The notes: generated from the letters alone by a model not told the origin. A DNA stretch of 5,395 bases from Lachnospiraceae bacterium (GCA_900769175.1 CAAGFP010000010.1:1-5395); one strand, 5' to 3'. Shown: positions 1 to 4,692, counted from the first letter of the stretch. Numbers and translations are program-made.

Positions 1-28
1 TACGTGGGTTCGATTCCCATCACCTGCT
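1..28 (+). tRNA. 3' end of a tRNA gene, probably tRNA-Gly (partial)
   Basis: Only the T arm and the 3' acceptor strand are in the window. The T stem is GTGGG (4-8) paired with CCCAT (16-20) around a TTCGATT loop. The 7-nt acceptor strand CACCTGC (21-27) is followed by discriminator base T28. CCA is not encoded. A U discriminator and this T-arm/acceptor pattern fit bacterial tRNA-Gly, most likely the UCC isoacceptor, but the anticodon lies outside the window, so the identity is inferred. A strong terminator follows 4 bases later. Confidence 0.85.
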
Positions 29-32
29 CGAT

Positions 33-62
33 AAAAGGAAACCTTTTAAGGTTTCCTTTTTT
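33..62 (+). terminator. Intrinsic terminator of the upstream tRNA, probably bidirectional
   Basis: A perfect inverted repeat (33-44 with 49-60, sequence AAAAGGAAACCT / AGGTTTCCTTTT) closes a 4-nt loop and ends in a run of six T at 57-62. It directly follows the tRNA 3' end. The minus-strand gene stops at 66, four bases away, and the same hairpin read on that strand also ends in TTTT. It therefore probably terminates both converging transcripts. Confidence 0.85.
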
Positions 63-65
63 AGT

Positions 66-962
66 TCAAAACAGATCAAGACTGTTATCAAGATAAATTG
101 CTTCCCTGACGTTGATATGATACTCGGGCTTTGTTAAATAATACAGAAGAAATTCAAGAACAAGTGCACTTCCAAGGCTTCGGCCTTCGATTTTGAAATT
201 AGTGAAGCCAAGAGGAAGATATTTACCGGTAATGTCATTAATACTTATAAATCCCTTATTTTTCATTGCTTCTGAAAATGAATAGCCGTGGGAAGAAGCT
301 ATTCCATGGCATATATGTTCATTAACATTATCACCTAATGATAGGTGGCTTACATATTCGTAGCATTCCTTTCTTTCGTTGCAGGTGAAGCTGCAGCATT
401 CATTACACAAAAACTCGGCTTTATTTTTAAGGTCCTTAGGAAGAGATGACAGGAAATCAAAGCATTTATTCAGCCTAAAGTCCAAAACAACATAAGAAAA
501 ATCATCGTTGTTAAGTTCATCTGTAAGAAGATTGAAATCGGTGATTACTTTCGTTGTTGATGATACTAAGTAAAGCTTAGGATAATGACTTTTAATATAG
601 TCAAGCAGTATATCGGAATAAATAATTACGCCGTTATTAACATTTCCTTCATTAAACATACTGCAAAGCCTGTTACACTTTTTATCTGATAAATGTTCAG
701 GCTTAAGCAGGGAATTGCTGAACGTAAGTCTTGCCGATATATTGTACTTATTAGTCAGCGCCAAAACATCATCAACATTGTCATCGCCAAATCCGACTCT
801 GCCACCACCCCACAGACAGTCTGAAGGTGCGCCGTAAATTGAACCAATTTCGCAGAAATCATAAAAATATTCCCTGTGTTCATAGAACATAGGAATAAAC
901 AGCTTATACAGTTCATAAAACTCAAATAAACCCGGCAGGTGAAAATAACATTTTGTATGCAT
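66..962 (-). CDS. Uncharacterised peptidase-U32-like TIM-barrel protein with a cysteine cluster
   Basis: This 298-residue soluble protein has no signal peptide or membrane segment. Its layout resembles the U32 (collagenase-like) family. Strand-like segments alternate with helices: EIGSIYGAPS (38-47), ISARLTFSN (75-83), GVIIYSD (111-117), LYLVSSTTKV (130-139), YVVLDFRLN (157-165). A cysteine cluster follows (C186, C189, C190, C194, C200, with C218 further on), then FKIEGR at 256-261, close to the LKIEGR-type signature of U32 proteins. In characterised U32 relatives such as UbiU/UbiV, four cysteines bind a 4Fe-4S cluster, and members act in tRNA, rRNA or quinone hydroxylation. Whether this protein does any of these is unknown. 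I recall closely similar hypothetical proteins in Lachnospiraceae, sharing the DCLWGGGRVGFG motif (49-60), but could not check. It stands alone between two tRNA genes. The start is the only ATG downstream of an in-frame TAA (972-974) that keeps the N-terminal YFHLPGLFEFY segment; no Shine-Dalgarno precedes it. The reading frame is certain, the family moderately so. Confidence 0.8.
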   Translation of the reverse strand: MHTKCYFHLPGLFEFYELYKLFIPMFYEHREYFYDFCEIGSIYGAPSDCLWGGGRVGFGDDNVDDVLALTNKYNISARLTFSNSLLKPEHLSDKKCNRLCSMFNEGNVNNGVIIYSDILLDYIKSHYPKLYLVSSTTKVITDFNLLTDELNNDDFSYVVLDFRLNKCFDFLSSLPKDLKNKAEFLCNECCSFTCNERKECYEYVSHLSLGDNVNEHICHGIASSHGYSFSEAMKNKGFISINDITGKYLPLGFTNFKIEGRSLGSALVLEFLLYYLTKPEYHINVREAIYLDNSLDLF

Positions 963-968
963 AACAAT

Positions 969-997
969 AGATTAACCGTAATTTATGATTCATGCAA
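969..997 (-). promoter_or_regulatory. Weak candidate promoter that would give a leaderless mRNA
   Basis: On the minus strand, TTGCAT (997-992) and TAATCT (974-969) are separated by 17 bases. Each box matches the sigma-A consensus at only 3 of 6 positions. Transcription would begin at about the ATG at 962, consistent with the missing Shine-Dalgarno. The -35 box overlaps an 11-bp palindrome, ATGCA-A-TGCAT (992-1002), that could be an operator. The evidence is weak. Confidence 0.25.
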
Positions 998-1046
998 TGC
1001 ATATTGGGTTATTTTTTCACTAAAGGCGCTTTTAAAAATAAAATTG

Positions 1047-1075
1047 TTGACAGATACGGATATGAGTGATAATAT
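1047..1075 (+). promoter_or_regulatory. Upstream promoter P1 of the tRNA-Gly gene
   Basis: A perfect TTGACA (1047-1052) is followed by a 17-base spacer and TAATAT (1070-1075, 4 of 6). Transcription would start near 1082, about 83 bases before the mature tRNA. The leader would need to be removed by RNase P and holds a small hairpin (CTCTT 1118-1122 with AAGAG 1130-1134). The rest of 963-1164 shows no gene. Confidence 0.6.
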
Positions 1076-1120
1076 ACGTATTGCTGGTGCGAACCGAAAG
1101 GAATAATTCGAATCAGCCTC

Positions 1121-1149
1121 TTGATTAATAAGAGCTTGTATGATATCAT
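1121..1149 (+). promoter_or_regulatory. Proximal promoter P2 of the tRNA-Gly gene
   Basis: TTGATT (1121-1126, 4 of 6) and TATCAT (1144-1149, 5 of 6) are 17 bases apart. The start would be near 1156, giving a short leader of about 8 nt before the tRNA at 1165, which is typical for stable RNA genes. Together with P1 it makes a tandem promoter arrangement. Confidence 0.5.
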
Positions 1150-1164
1150 TTCGATATTGTAAAT

Positions 1165-1237
1165 GCGCGAGTGGCTCAGTTGGTGGAGCACGACCTTGCC
1201 AAGGTCGGGGTCGCGGGTTCGAGTCCCGTCTCGCGCT
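1165..1237 (+). tRNA. tRNA-Gly (anticodon GCC)
   Basis: A complete 73-nt cloverleaf can be drawn. The acceptor is GCGCGAG (1165-1171) with CTCGCGC (1230-1236). The D stem is GCTC/GAGC, and the anticodon stem CGACC/GGTCG surrounds the loop TTGCCAA with anticodon GCC at 1198-1200. The variable region is GGGTC. The T stem GCGGG/CCCGT surrounds TTCGAGT. The discriminator is T1237, as expected for tRNA-Gly, and CCA is not encoded. An IS element begins 28 bases downstream. Confidence 0.97.
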
Positions 1238-1243
1238 CGATAC

Positions 1244-1258
1244 AAAAAAGGACTATCC
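1244..1258 (+). other. Left arm of a putative tRNA-Gly terminator split by the IS
   Basis: AAAAAAGGACTATCC, just after the tRNA, can pair with GGGTGGTTATCTTTTT on the far side of the IS (2924-2939). The pairing gives eight consecutive pairs next to the loop, three of them G-U, then two mismatches within a run of A-U pairs. This suggests one original terminator hairpin that the IS interrupted. It is inferred from complementarity only. Confidence 0.4.
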
Positions 1259-1265
1259 GTAAGGA

Positions 1266-1282
1266 CAATGTCATTAAGTTAA
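1266..1282 (+). repeat. Left terminal inverted repeat of the IS
   Basis: CAATGTCATTAAGTTAA is the exact reverse complement of 2900-2916. Identity ends sharply inside the element, where C at 1283 faces the non-matching base at 2899. Outside, one mismatch is followed by a matching GG (1263-1264 against 2918-2919), so the exact outer boundary could be a few bases further out. Confidence 0.85.
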
Positions 1283-1313
1283 CATTGCGAATGAGGTGGC
1301 TCAAAAGAAATTT

Positions 1314-1344
1314 AGCAGGAAAGTGTTGTGCTTTCCTGCTTTTT
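1314..1344 (+). terminator. Inward-facing terminator behind the left IS end
   Basis: A 10-bp perfect stem AGCAGGAAAG / CTTTCCTGCT (1314-1323 with 1331-1340) has a 7-nt loop and a T run at 1340-1344. It stops plus-strand transcripts entering from the tRNA side. It lies inside the terminal repeat, so it belongs to the IS rather than to the tRNA. After the insertion it probably serves as the working terminator of tRNA-Gly and blocks antisense transcription into the transposase. Confidence 0.8.
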
Positions 1345-1366
1345 CTATATTTGATGCACGCAAATA

Positions 1367-1386
1367 AGACAGATTAACATCTGTCT
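1367..1386 (-). terminator. Weak hairpin after the transposase gene
   Basis: AGACAGAT / ATCTGTCT forms a perfect 8-bp stem with a 4-base loop, 25 bases beyond the transposase stop. Read on the minus strand it is followed only by TTATTTG, so it is a poor terminator by itself. It may be an mRNA 3' end stabiliser. Confidence 0.4.
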
Positions 1387-1411
1387 AAAATATTTATGCT
1401 TTTTTGCTATA

Positions 1412-2728
1412 CTATGCTACTCTATATATGAAACCATGGAACACCTTTACTGTTAGCTTCCGTTCACGATGTCTATCAGTTCTTATAGGTATGATATTCC
1501 TTGCAATAATGGTTTCTAAATTAGGTGATGTTGTTTTTCCTTGATAGAATAATCTACACATGTGAGCCGCGACTGAAAAATTGGCTTTGTATGTATACTT
1601 TCTTTGCTTTTTTTCGATGACTACGTGCGAGGTAATCATTTCTGTAAAGTTATACATTATCAGATGTGCGTAGATTTCTTGCAGGATGCACATCACCTTT
1701 TTTGAATGAAAATTCAACATTCCTGTCGTATACTTCAAATCTCTAAATGATGTTTCTATCCCCCATCGCGCGGCATAAAGCGCCTTCAGCTTTTGAGGTG
1801 GATAGGTTCCTTTATCCAAGTTTGTAAGCACTGTTTCATAAAGATCATCTGTCACTTTAAATCGCACGATTCGGAATCCCAGCTCGTAGAATTCTATAGG
1901 ATCATGTTTCCTTGAAGTCACTTTCAGATAATCAAAAGATGAATTAGCTGGTATAAATCGATAATGATTTTTGTCTTTTAGTAATTCTTTGGTTTCTTTG
2001 TTTTGTCTACGAGTCAGCTTGAGTGAGATTTTTTCGTCAAACTCATCGCATTTAGGAAGTATCAGTCCATCTTTGATACCGTTCTTTCCGTCCTTGATGC
2101 GAATCAGAAAATACCATCCCTTTTCTTGAATGTGCGCCATGTTATTGTATGATTCATATCCTCGATCAGCTATAACAAGGGCTTGAGAAATATTTGAATT
2201 ATCAACCATTTCCTGCAACGCACTATGTTCATTTACATTTATTTTTCCTTGTACCACTGCGTCTGTGTAAATGTGCTGATTAAGATCGTACAACGCATTC
2301 AAGTGAATAAGATTATATGGTTTTTGCCCGTTAGACCCCGGATGGTATGAGGATAAATCCTCTGGATTTGTCGCTATCTGAATATCAGAACCATCAACAG
2401 CTAGAATGCGCAACTTCTCAGGAGCCTCATTGATGATTTTTGCAGTAAACCCATTGAAAATAGCCTTAAATGCCTCTGGTTTAATTTTACATCGCTGTTG
2501 TACGAATGCAGATGCAGAAGGTAAATCAGGATTTGCATCAAATGCATTGATTAGTTCATTTGTAAGGCTTTTGCTTTCCATGCCAAGAACAGTTTTAATA
2601 ACTGTTTGAAATGGAAGCTTACGATTTCTGGTAAAGTGTTTGCCCGACTTTACACAAAATTCATCAAATCTTTCAGTAATCGATTTAATTTCTGATATCA
2701 GAAGTTTTTTCACATGTTTAGGTTTCAT
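1412..2728 (-). CDS. IS4-family DDE transposase
   Basis: This enzyme should cut and join the element's ends. With the ATG at 2728 it has 438 residues. An N-terminal helical part includes the LPSASAFVQQRCK segment (about 70-82). It is followed by an RNase H-like DDE domain with D112 in LAVDGSD, D188 in VIADRGYES, and E325. E325 lies in YAARWGIETSFRDLK (318-332), which fits the IS4 signature Y-(2)-R-(3)-E-(6)-K exactly: Y318, R321, E325, K332. Between D188 and E325 sits the beta-rich insertion usual for the family. Length is normal and no frameshift or stop is present. The start at 2728 is chosen because AAGGAGG (2741-2735) lies 6 bases upstream; an alternative TTG at 2749 would place the ribosome site inside the gene. 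Expression is probably kept low by the two leader hairpins. Confidence 0.95.
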   Translation of the reverse strand: MKPKHVKKLLISEIKSITERFDEFCVKSGKHFTRNRKLPFQTVIKTVLGMESKSLTNELINAFDANPDLPSASAFVQQRCKIKPEAFKAIFNGFTAKIINEAPEKLRILAVDGSDIQIATNPEDLSSYHPGSNGQKPYNLIHLNALYDLNQHIYTDAVVQGKINVNEHSALQEMVDNSNISQALVIADRGYESYNNMAHIQEKGWYFLIRIKDGKNGIKDGLILPKCDEFDEKISLKLTRRQNKETKELLKDKNHYRFIPANSSFDYLKVTSRKHDPIEFYELGFRIVRFKVTDDLYETVLTNLDKGTYPPQKLKALYAARWGIETSFRDLKYTTGMLNFHSKKVMCILQEIYAHLIMYNFTEMITSHVVIEKKQRKYTYKANFSVAAHMCRLFYQGKTTSPNLETIIARNIIPIRTDRHRERKLTVKVFHGFIYRVA

Positions 2729-2737
2729 ATATGACCT

Positions 2738-2812
2738 CCTTGCAATCAAGATGTTCTTAATTACAAGGGGCCGCTTTCGCTACCTCATTATTATTCAATA
2801 GCGAAAGCGGCC
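2738..2812 (-). promoter_or_regulatory. Tandem-hairpin leader of the transposase mRNA masking the ribosome site
   Basis: Read on the minus strand, the leader forms two adjoining hairpins with no base between them. Hairpin 1 pairs GGCCGCTTTCGCTA (2812-2799) with TAGCGAAAGCGGCC (2782-2769): 14 perfect base pairs and a 16-nt loop. Hairpin 2 pairs CCTTGTAATTAAGA (2768-2755) with TCTTGATTGCAAGG (2751-2738): 14 pairs including two G-U, with an ACA triloop. Its 3' arm takes up AAGG, the first four bases of the Shine-Dalgarno AAGGAGG (2741-2735). The two G-U pairs would be A-C mismatches in a plus-strand RNA, so the fold suits the transposase mRNA specifically. The likely role is translational repression, as described for read-through transcripts of IS10 and IS50. 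Confidence 0.7.
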
Positions 2813-2823
2813 GCACATTTTGA

Positions 2824-2835
2824 ATCATATGTCAA
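2824..2835 (-). promoter_or_regulatory. Candidate core promoter region of the transposase
   Basis: TATGAT (2829-2824) is a 5-of-6 match to a -10 box and would start transcription near 2817, just before hairpin 1. No good -35 lies at the right distance. The TTGACA at 2835-2830 touches it directly, and its own -10 position would fall in GC-rich stem sequence (2812-2807). The true promoter is unresolved. Confidence 0.25.
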
Positions 2836-2845
2836 GCATTTATTA

Positions 2846-2888
2846 CAAAATAAAAAGACCCTAGCATCATTTCTGATGCTAAGATCTT
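2846..2888 (-). terminator. Inward-facing terminator behind the right IS end
   Basis: On the minus strand, AAGATCTTAGCATCA (2888-2874) pairs with TGATGCTAGGGTCTT (2869-2855) around a GAAA tetraloop. The stem has 15 bp including two G-U pairs and is followed by TTTATTTT. It stops leftward transcripts of the TauE-like gene before they reach the transposase, and probably serves as that gene's working terminator, since no other good one follows its stop codon. Confidence 0.8.
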
Positions 2889-2899
2889 AATTGGTCATC

Positions 2900-2916
2900 T
2901 TAACTTAATGACATTG
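2900..2916 (-). repeat. Right terminal inverted repeat of the IS
   Basis: TTAACTTAATGACATTG is the exact reverse complement of 1266-1282. It marks the transposase-start side of the element. Confidence 0.85.
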
Positions 2917-2940
2917 ACCGAATGGGTGGTTATCTTTTTG
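2917..2940 (+). other. Right IS flank: possible remnant of the tRNA-Gly terminator
   Basis: GGGTGGTTATC (2924-2934) followed by TTTTT (2935-2939) looks like the 3' arm and T-tract of an intrinsic terminator whose 5' arm is missing locally. The partner may be 1244-1258 on the other side of the IS. The rest of the gap to 2972 is AT-rich and shows no other signal. Confidence 0.4.
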
Positions 2941-2972
2941 TTTAGAAGCATAGAGTTTTTTATTATAAATCT

Positions 2973-3731
2973 TTAACTGAATAGAATCTTAATTAATAAA
3001 AGTATGAGTACAAGAATAATAATAGGCCTTGTTATTTTTGTACTCTTTTTAATTGCTATATTTGCCCCTATGAGATTACCGGCAATTCCAAATATTCCAG
3101 CAATGAGACCTAATTTTACAATTACTTGTCCACTTATAAGAAAAATGACAAGAGATGTGACGTTTGTAGTAAGGTTAATTGCCTTTGTCTGTGCGTTAGC
3201 CTGACTAAGGCTTAAGTGTGCGAAAATATTGAGAAGAATAATAAGAAAGGTTCCAGTTCCCGGTCCGTAGAAACCATCGTAGGCACCAATAACAAGAGCA
3301 GATACGGATGCAATTATTATGGTATTTTTATCCGGTTTACTAACCAGAGGGTATTCTTTTCCAAAAACATTTTTGTTAAATACAAAAAAAGAAGTAATTA
3401 TCAAGACCGGAATTAAAATAACCTTAAGGGTATTATCACCTGTAATAAGTGAAAGTTTTGCACCAATAGAAGAGCCGATTAGAGCTGCGATAATTGTCGG
3501 GATAGCAATATATATATTAATTAATTTTTCTTTAATAAATTTGCCGGTAGTTACAGTTGTCCCCATTGCAGCAGACAGCTTGTTTGTAGCAATAGAAATA
3601 TGTGTTGGTAGTCCTGCCAGTAAATATGCAGGTAGAGAAATAAGTCCGCCACCACCGCCAATAGAATCTACAAATCCGGCAAGAAATATTAAAGGACAAA
3701 TTATAATATATGTTTTATACGTGATAATCAT
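2973..3731 (-). CDS. TauE/SafE-family (TSUP) membrane permease
   Basis: This 252-residue integral membrane protein has about eight hydrophobic helices in two related halves, as usual for TauE/SafE (formerly DUF81). Half one begins with GFVDSIGGGGGLISLPA (19-35) and TNK (49-51). Half two has GAYDGFYGPGTGTFL (149-163) and TKAINLTTN (182-190). These paired glycine-rich and T-N/K motifs are the family hallmark, and a short polar loop (about 118-136) links the halves. Characterised relatives move sulfite, sulfoacetate or related small anions; the substrate here cannot be read from sequence. The start at 3731 is preferred because AGGGGTGAT lies about 10 bases upstream; an in-frame ATG at 3773 has no ribosome site and adds a hydrophilic stretch. 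It is transcribed away from the amino-acid ABC operon and toward the IS, whose right-end terminator probably stops it. Confidence 0.9.
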   Translation of the reverse strand: MIITYKTYIIICPLIFLAGFVDSIGGGGGLISLPAYLLAGLPTHISIATNKLSAAMGTTVTTGKFIKEKLINIYIAIPTIIAALIGSSIGAKLSLITGDNTLKVILIPVLIITSFFVFNKNVFGKEYPLVSKPDKNTIIIASVSALVIGAYDGFYGPGTGTFLIILLNIFAHLSLSQANAQTKAINLTTNVTSLVIFLISGQVIVKLGLIAGIFGIAGNLIGANIAIKKSTKITRPIIILVLILLLIKILFS

Positions 3732-3762
3732 TTTACACAAATCACCCCTACAATTTTTATAC

Positions 3763-3792
3763 ATTATATACAAAAGAAAAAAACAGTTTCAA
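3763..3792 (-). promoter_or_regulatory. Promoter of the TauE/SafE-like gene
   Basis: On the minus strand, TTGAAA (3792-3787, 5 of 6) and a perfect TATAAT (3768-3763) are separated by 18 bases. The start would be near 3756, giving a leader of about 25 nt that carries the ribosome site. Position and orientation support the start codon at 3731. Confidence 0.7.
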
Positions 3793-3799
3793 GAATTTT

Positions 3800-3819
3800 T
3801 ATCGATATAACCAAATTTG
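3800..3819. promoter_or_regulatory. Candidate shared operator between the divergent genes
   Basis: Two perfect 8-bp palindromes, TATCGATA (3800-3807) and CAAATTTG (3812-3819), lie in the 38 bases between the outward-facing -35 boxes. CAAATTTG has partly symmetric flanks (AAC and TTT). A regulator bound here could act on both promoters. Short AT-rich palindromes also occur by chance, so confidence is low. Confidence 0.25.
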
Positions 3820-3830
3820 TTTTGTGCGTA

Positions 3831-3859
3831 TTGACATCGAATTAGATGTGCTGTAGTCT
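3831..3859 (+). promoter_or_regulatory. Promoter of the amino-acid ABC operon (or of a short RNA)
   Basis: A perfect TTGACA (3831-3836) is followed after 17 bases by TAGTCT (3854-3859), a poor -10 matching 3 of 6. A small dyad ACATC-GAATTA-GATGT (3834-3849) sits between the boxes, where a regulator could bind. Transcription would begin near 3866, just 13 bases before the terminator stem. A second -10-like TATAAA (3925-3930) lies beyond the terminator but has no recognisable -35. Confidence 0.5.
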
Positions 3860-3878
3860 ATGGTACAAGAAAACAAAG

Positions 3879-3911
3879 GCGTTTTGCTAGGAATAGCAAA
3901 GCGCTTTTTTT
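3879..3911 (+). terminator. Intrinsic terminator in the leader of the ABC operon
   Basis: GCGTTTTGCTA (3879-3889) pairs with TAGCAAAGCGC (3894-3904): 11 pairs with one G-U, capped by a GGAA (GNRA) loop and followed by seven T (3905-3911). Outer sequences GTACAA (3863-3868) and TTGTAC (3910-3915) are also complementary. No plus-strand gene lies upstream in this gap, so it acts on transcripts from the promoter just before it, which points to attenuation or a short terminated RNA. Confidence 0.8.
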
Positions 3912-3956
3912 GTACTCATTTTACTATAAATTAATCGAGAGGAGACCTGTGTATAT

Positions 3957-4682
3957 ATGATTAAACTTGAGCACATAAACAAAAGCTTTGGGGATTTACA
4001 GGTACTTAAAGATGTAAATCTTGAAGTTAAAGAAGGTGAAAAATTAGTTATTATAGGTCCCTCAGGATCAGGTAAGTCTACAACAGTAAGATGTATGAAC
4101 TTTCTTGAAGAACCAACAAGCGGACATGTTTATATTAATGGAGAGGAAATTACAGCGAAGAATAAGACCAAGATTATTAAAAATAATATGTCAATGGTTT
4201 TTCAGCAGTTTAATCTTTATCCTCACCTTACGGTATTAAAAAATCTAACAATTGCTCCAATGAAACTCCAACATAAATCCAAGGAGGAGGCTGAGGAGTT
4301 AGCTTATAAGTATCTTGATGTCGTTGGACTAAGGGATAAAGCGAACGTTTATCCAACAACGTTATCCGGTGGACAGCAGCAAAGAATCGCAATAGCCAGA
4401 GCACTTTGCTCTCAATCAAAGATAATTTTATTTGATGAACCTACATCGGCACTGGATCCGGAGACAATACAGGAAGTTCTAGATGTAATGATAAAGCTTG
4501 CTAAAGAAAATATAACAATGGTTGTTGTTACTCACGAAATGGGATTTGCAAGGCAGGTTGCAGACAGAATAGTATTTATGGCTGACGGACAGATTATTGA
4601 GGAAGGTGATCCTGATCATTTCTTTAATAACCCGGAATCAGAAAGAGTAAAACAGTTCCTTGGAAAAATTATCAGAAAATAA
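3957..4682 (+). CDS. glnQ: Polar amino-acid ABC transporter ATP-binding protein (GlnQ type)
   Basis: This is the cytoplasmic ATPase that would power import of a polar amino acid, working as a dimer on the inner face of the membrane permease. All ABC motifs are intact in 241 residues: Walker A GPSGSGKST (34-42), Q-loop VFQQFNLYPH (81-90), signature LSGGQ (136-140), Walker B IILFDEPT (156-163) with catalytic E161, D-loop SALD (164-167), and switch H193 in VVVTHEMGFA. FNLYPHLTVL and THEMGFA are typical of the GlnQ/HisP/ArtP group. Length is normal. The ATG at 3957 follows AGGAG (3940-3944) at a slightly long spacing of 12 bases; the in-frame upstream sequence offers no better start. The binding-protein gene follows 75 bases later, the glnQ-glnH order seen in Bacillus subtilis. 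The exact substrate is unknown, so the symbol marks the type only. Confidence 0.95.
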   Translation: MIKLEHINKSFGDLQVLKDVNLEVKEGEKLVIIGPSGSGKSTTVRCMNFLEEPTSGHVYINGEEITAKNKTKIIKNNMSMVFQQFNLYPHLTVLKNLTIAPMKLQHKSKEEAEELAYKYLDVVGLRDKANVYPTTLSGGQQQRIAIARALCSQSKIILFDEPTSALDPETIQEVLDVMIKLAKENITMVVVTHEMGFARQVADRIVFMADGQIIEEGDPDHFFNNPESERVKQFLGKIIRK

Positions 4683-4692
4683 AATAATCTAT

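Larger units (their letters stand above)
1266..2916 (-). mobile_element. Complete IS4-family insertion sequence, about 1.65 kb
   Basis: The element is bounded by perfect 17-bp inverted repeats and contains one intact transposase gene whose product carries the IS4-family YREK signature. Size and gene content fit the family. The terminal sequence CAATGTCATTAAGTTAA resembles my recollection of the ends of IS4 itself. Immediate flanks TCCGTAAGGA (1256-1265) and ACCGAATGGG (2917-2926) match at only 6 of 10 positions, so a target duplication cannot be claimed. Noncoding DNA inside the ends holds an inward-pointing terminator on each side, a weak hairpin after the transposase, and a structured transposase leader. 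The element looks potentially active. Confidence 0.9.

Noticed and set aside
1062..1106. 14-codon frame (MSDNIRIAGANRKE) in the tRNA leader
   Set aside because: Its ATG lies upstream of the predicted transcript start, within the P1 spacer, and it has no ribosome site.
26..1242. GCTCGATA shared by the 3' ends of both tRNAs, as possible island attachment sites
   Set aside because: Eight bases, mostly tRNA acceptor sequence, are too few for att sites. There is no integrase, and the intervening 1.2 kb holds only one ordinary gene.
1009..1245. 78-codon minus-strand reading frame across tRNA-Gly
   Set aside because: It includes the ARDGTRTRD-type peptide that antisense translation of tRNA genes commonly yields. 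It overlaps a complete tRNA and its promoters.
1171..1377. 68-codon plus-strand reading frame starting in tRNA-Gly
   Set aside because: MAQLVEHDLAKVGVAGSSPVSRS is the usual false translation of a tRNA sense strand, and the frame then runs across the IS end and a terminator.
2729..2749. Upstream TTG start adding seven residues to the transposase
   Set aside because: The added codons are the ribosome site itself (AAGGAGG) plus spacer; the ATG at 2728 is correctly spaced from it.
3732..3773. Upstream ATG adding 14 residues to the TauE/SafE protein
   Set aside because: It has no ribosome site and lies close to the expected transcript start. The ATG at 3731 follows AGGGGTGAT and begins directly before the first membrane helix.
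3319..3810. 163-codon plus-strand frame opposite the permease
   Set aside because: It is antisense to a gene with clear family motifs, has no ribosome site, and crosses that gene's promoter.
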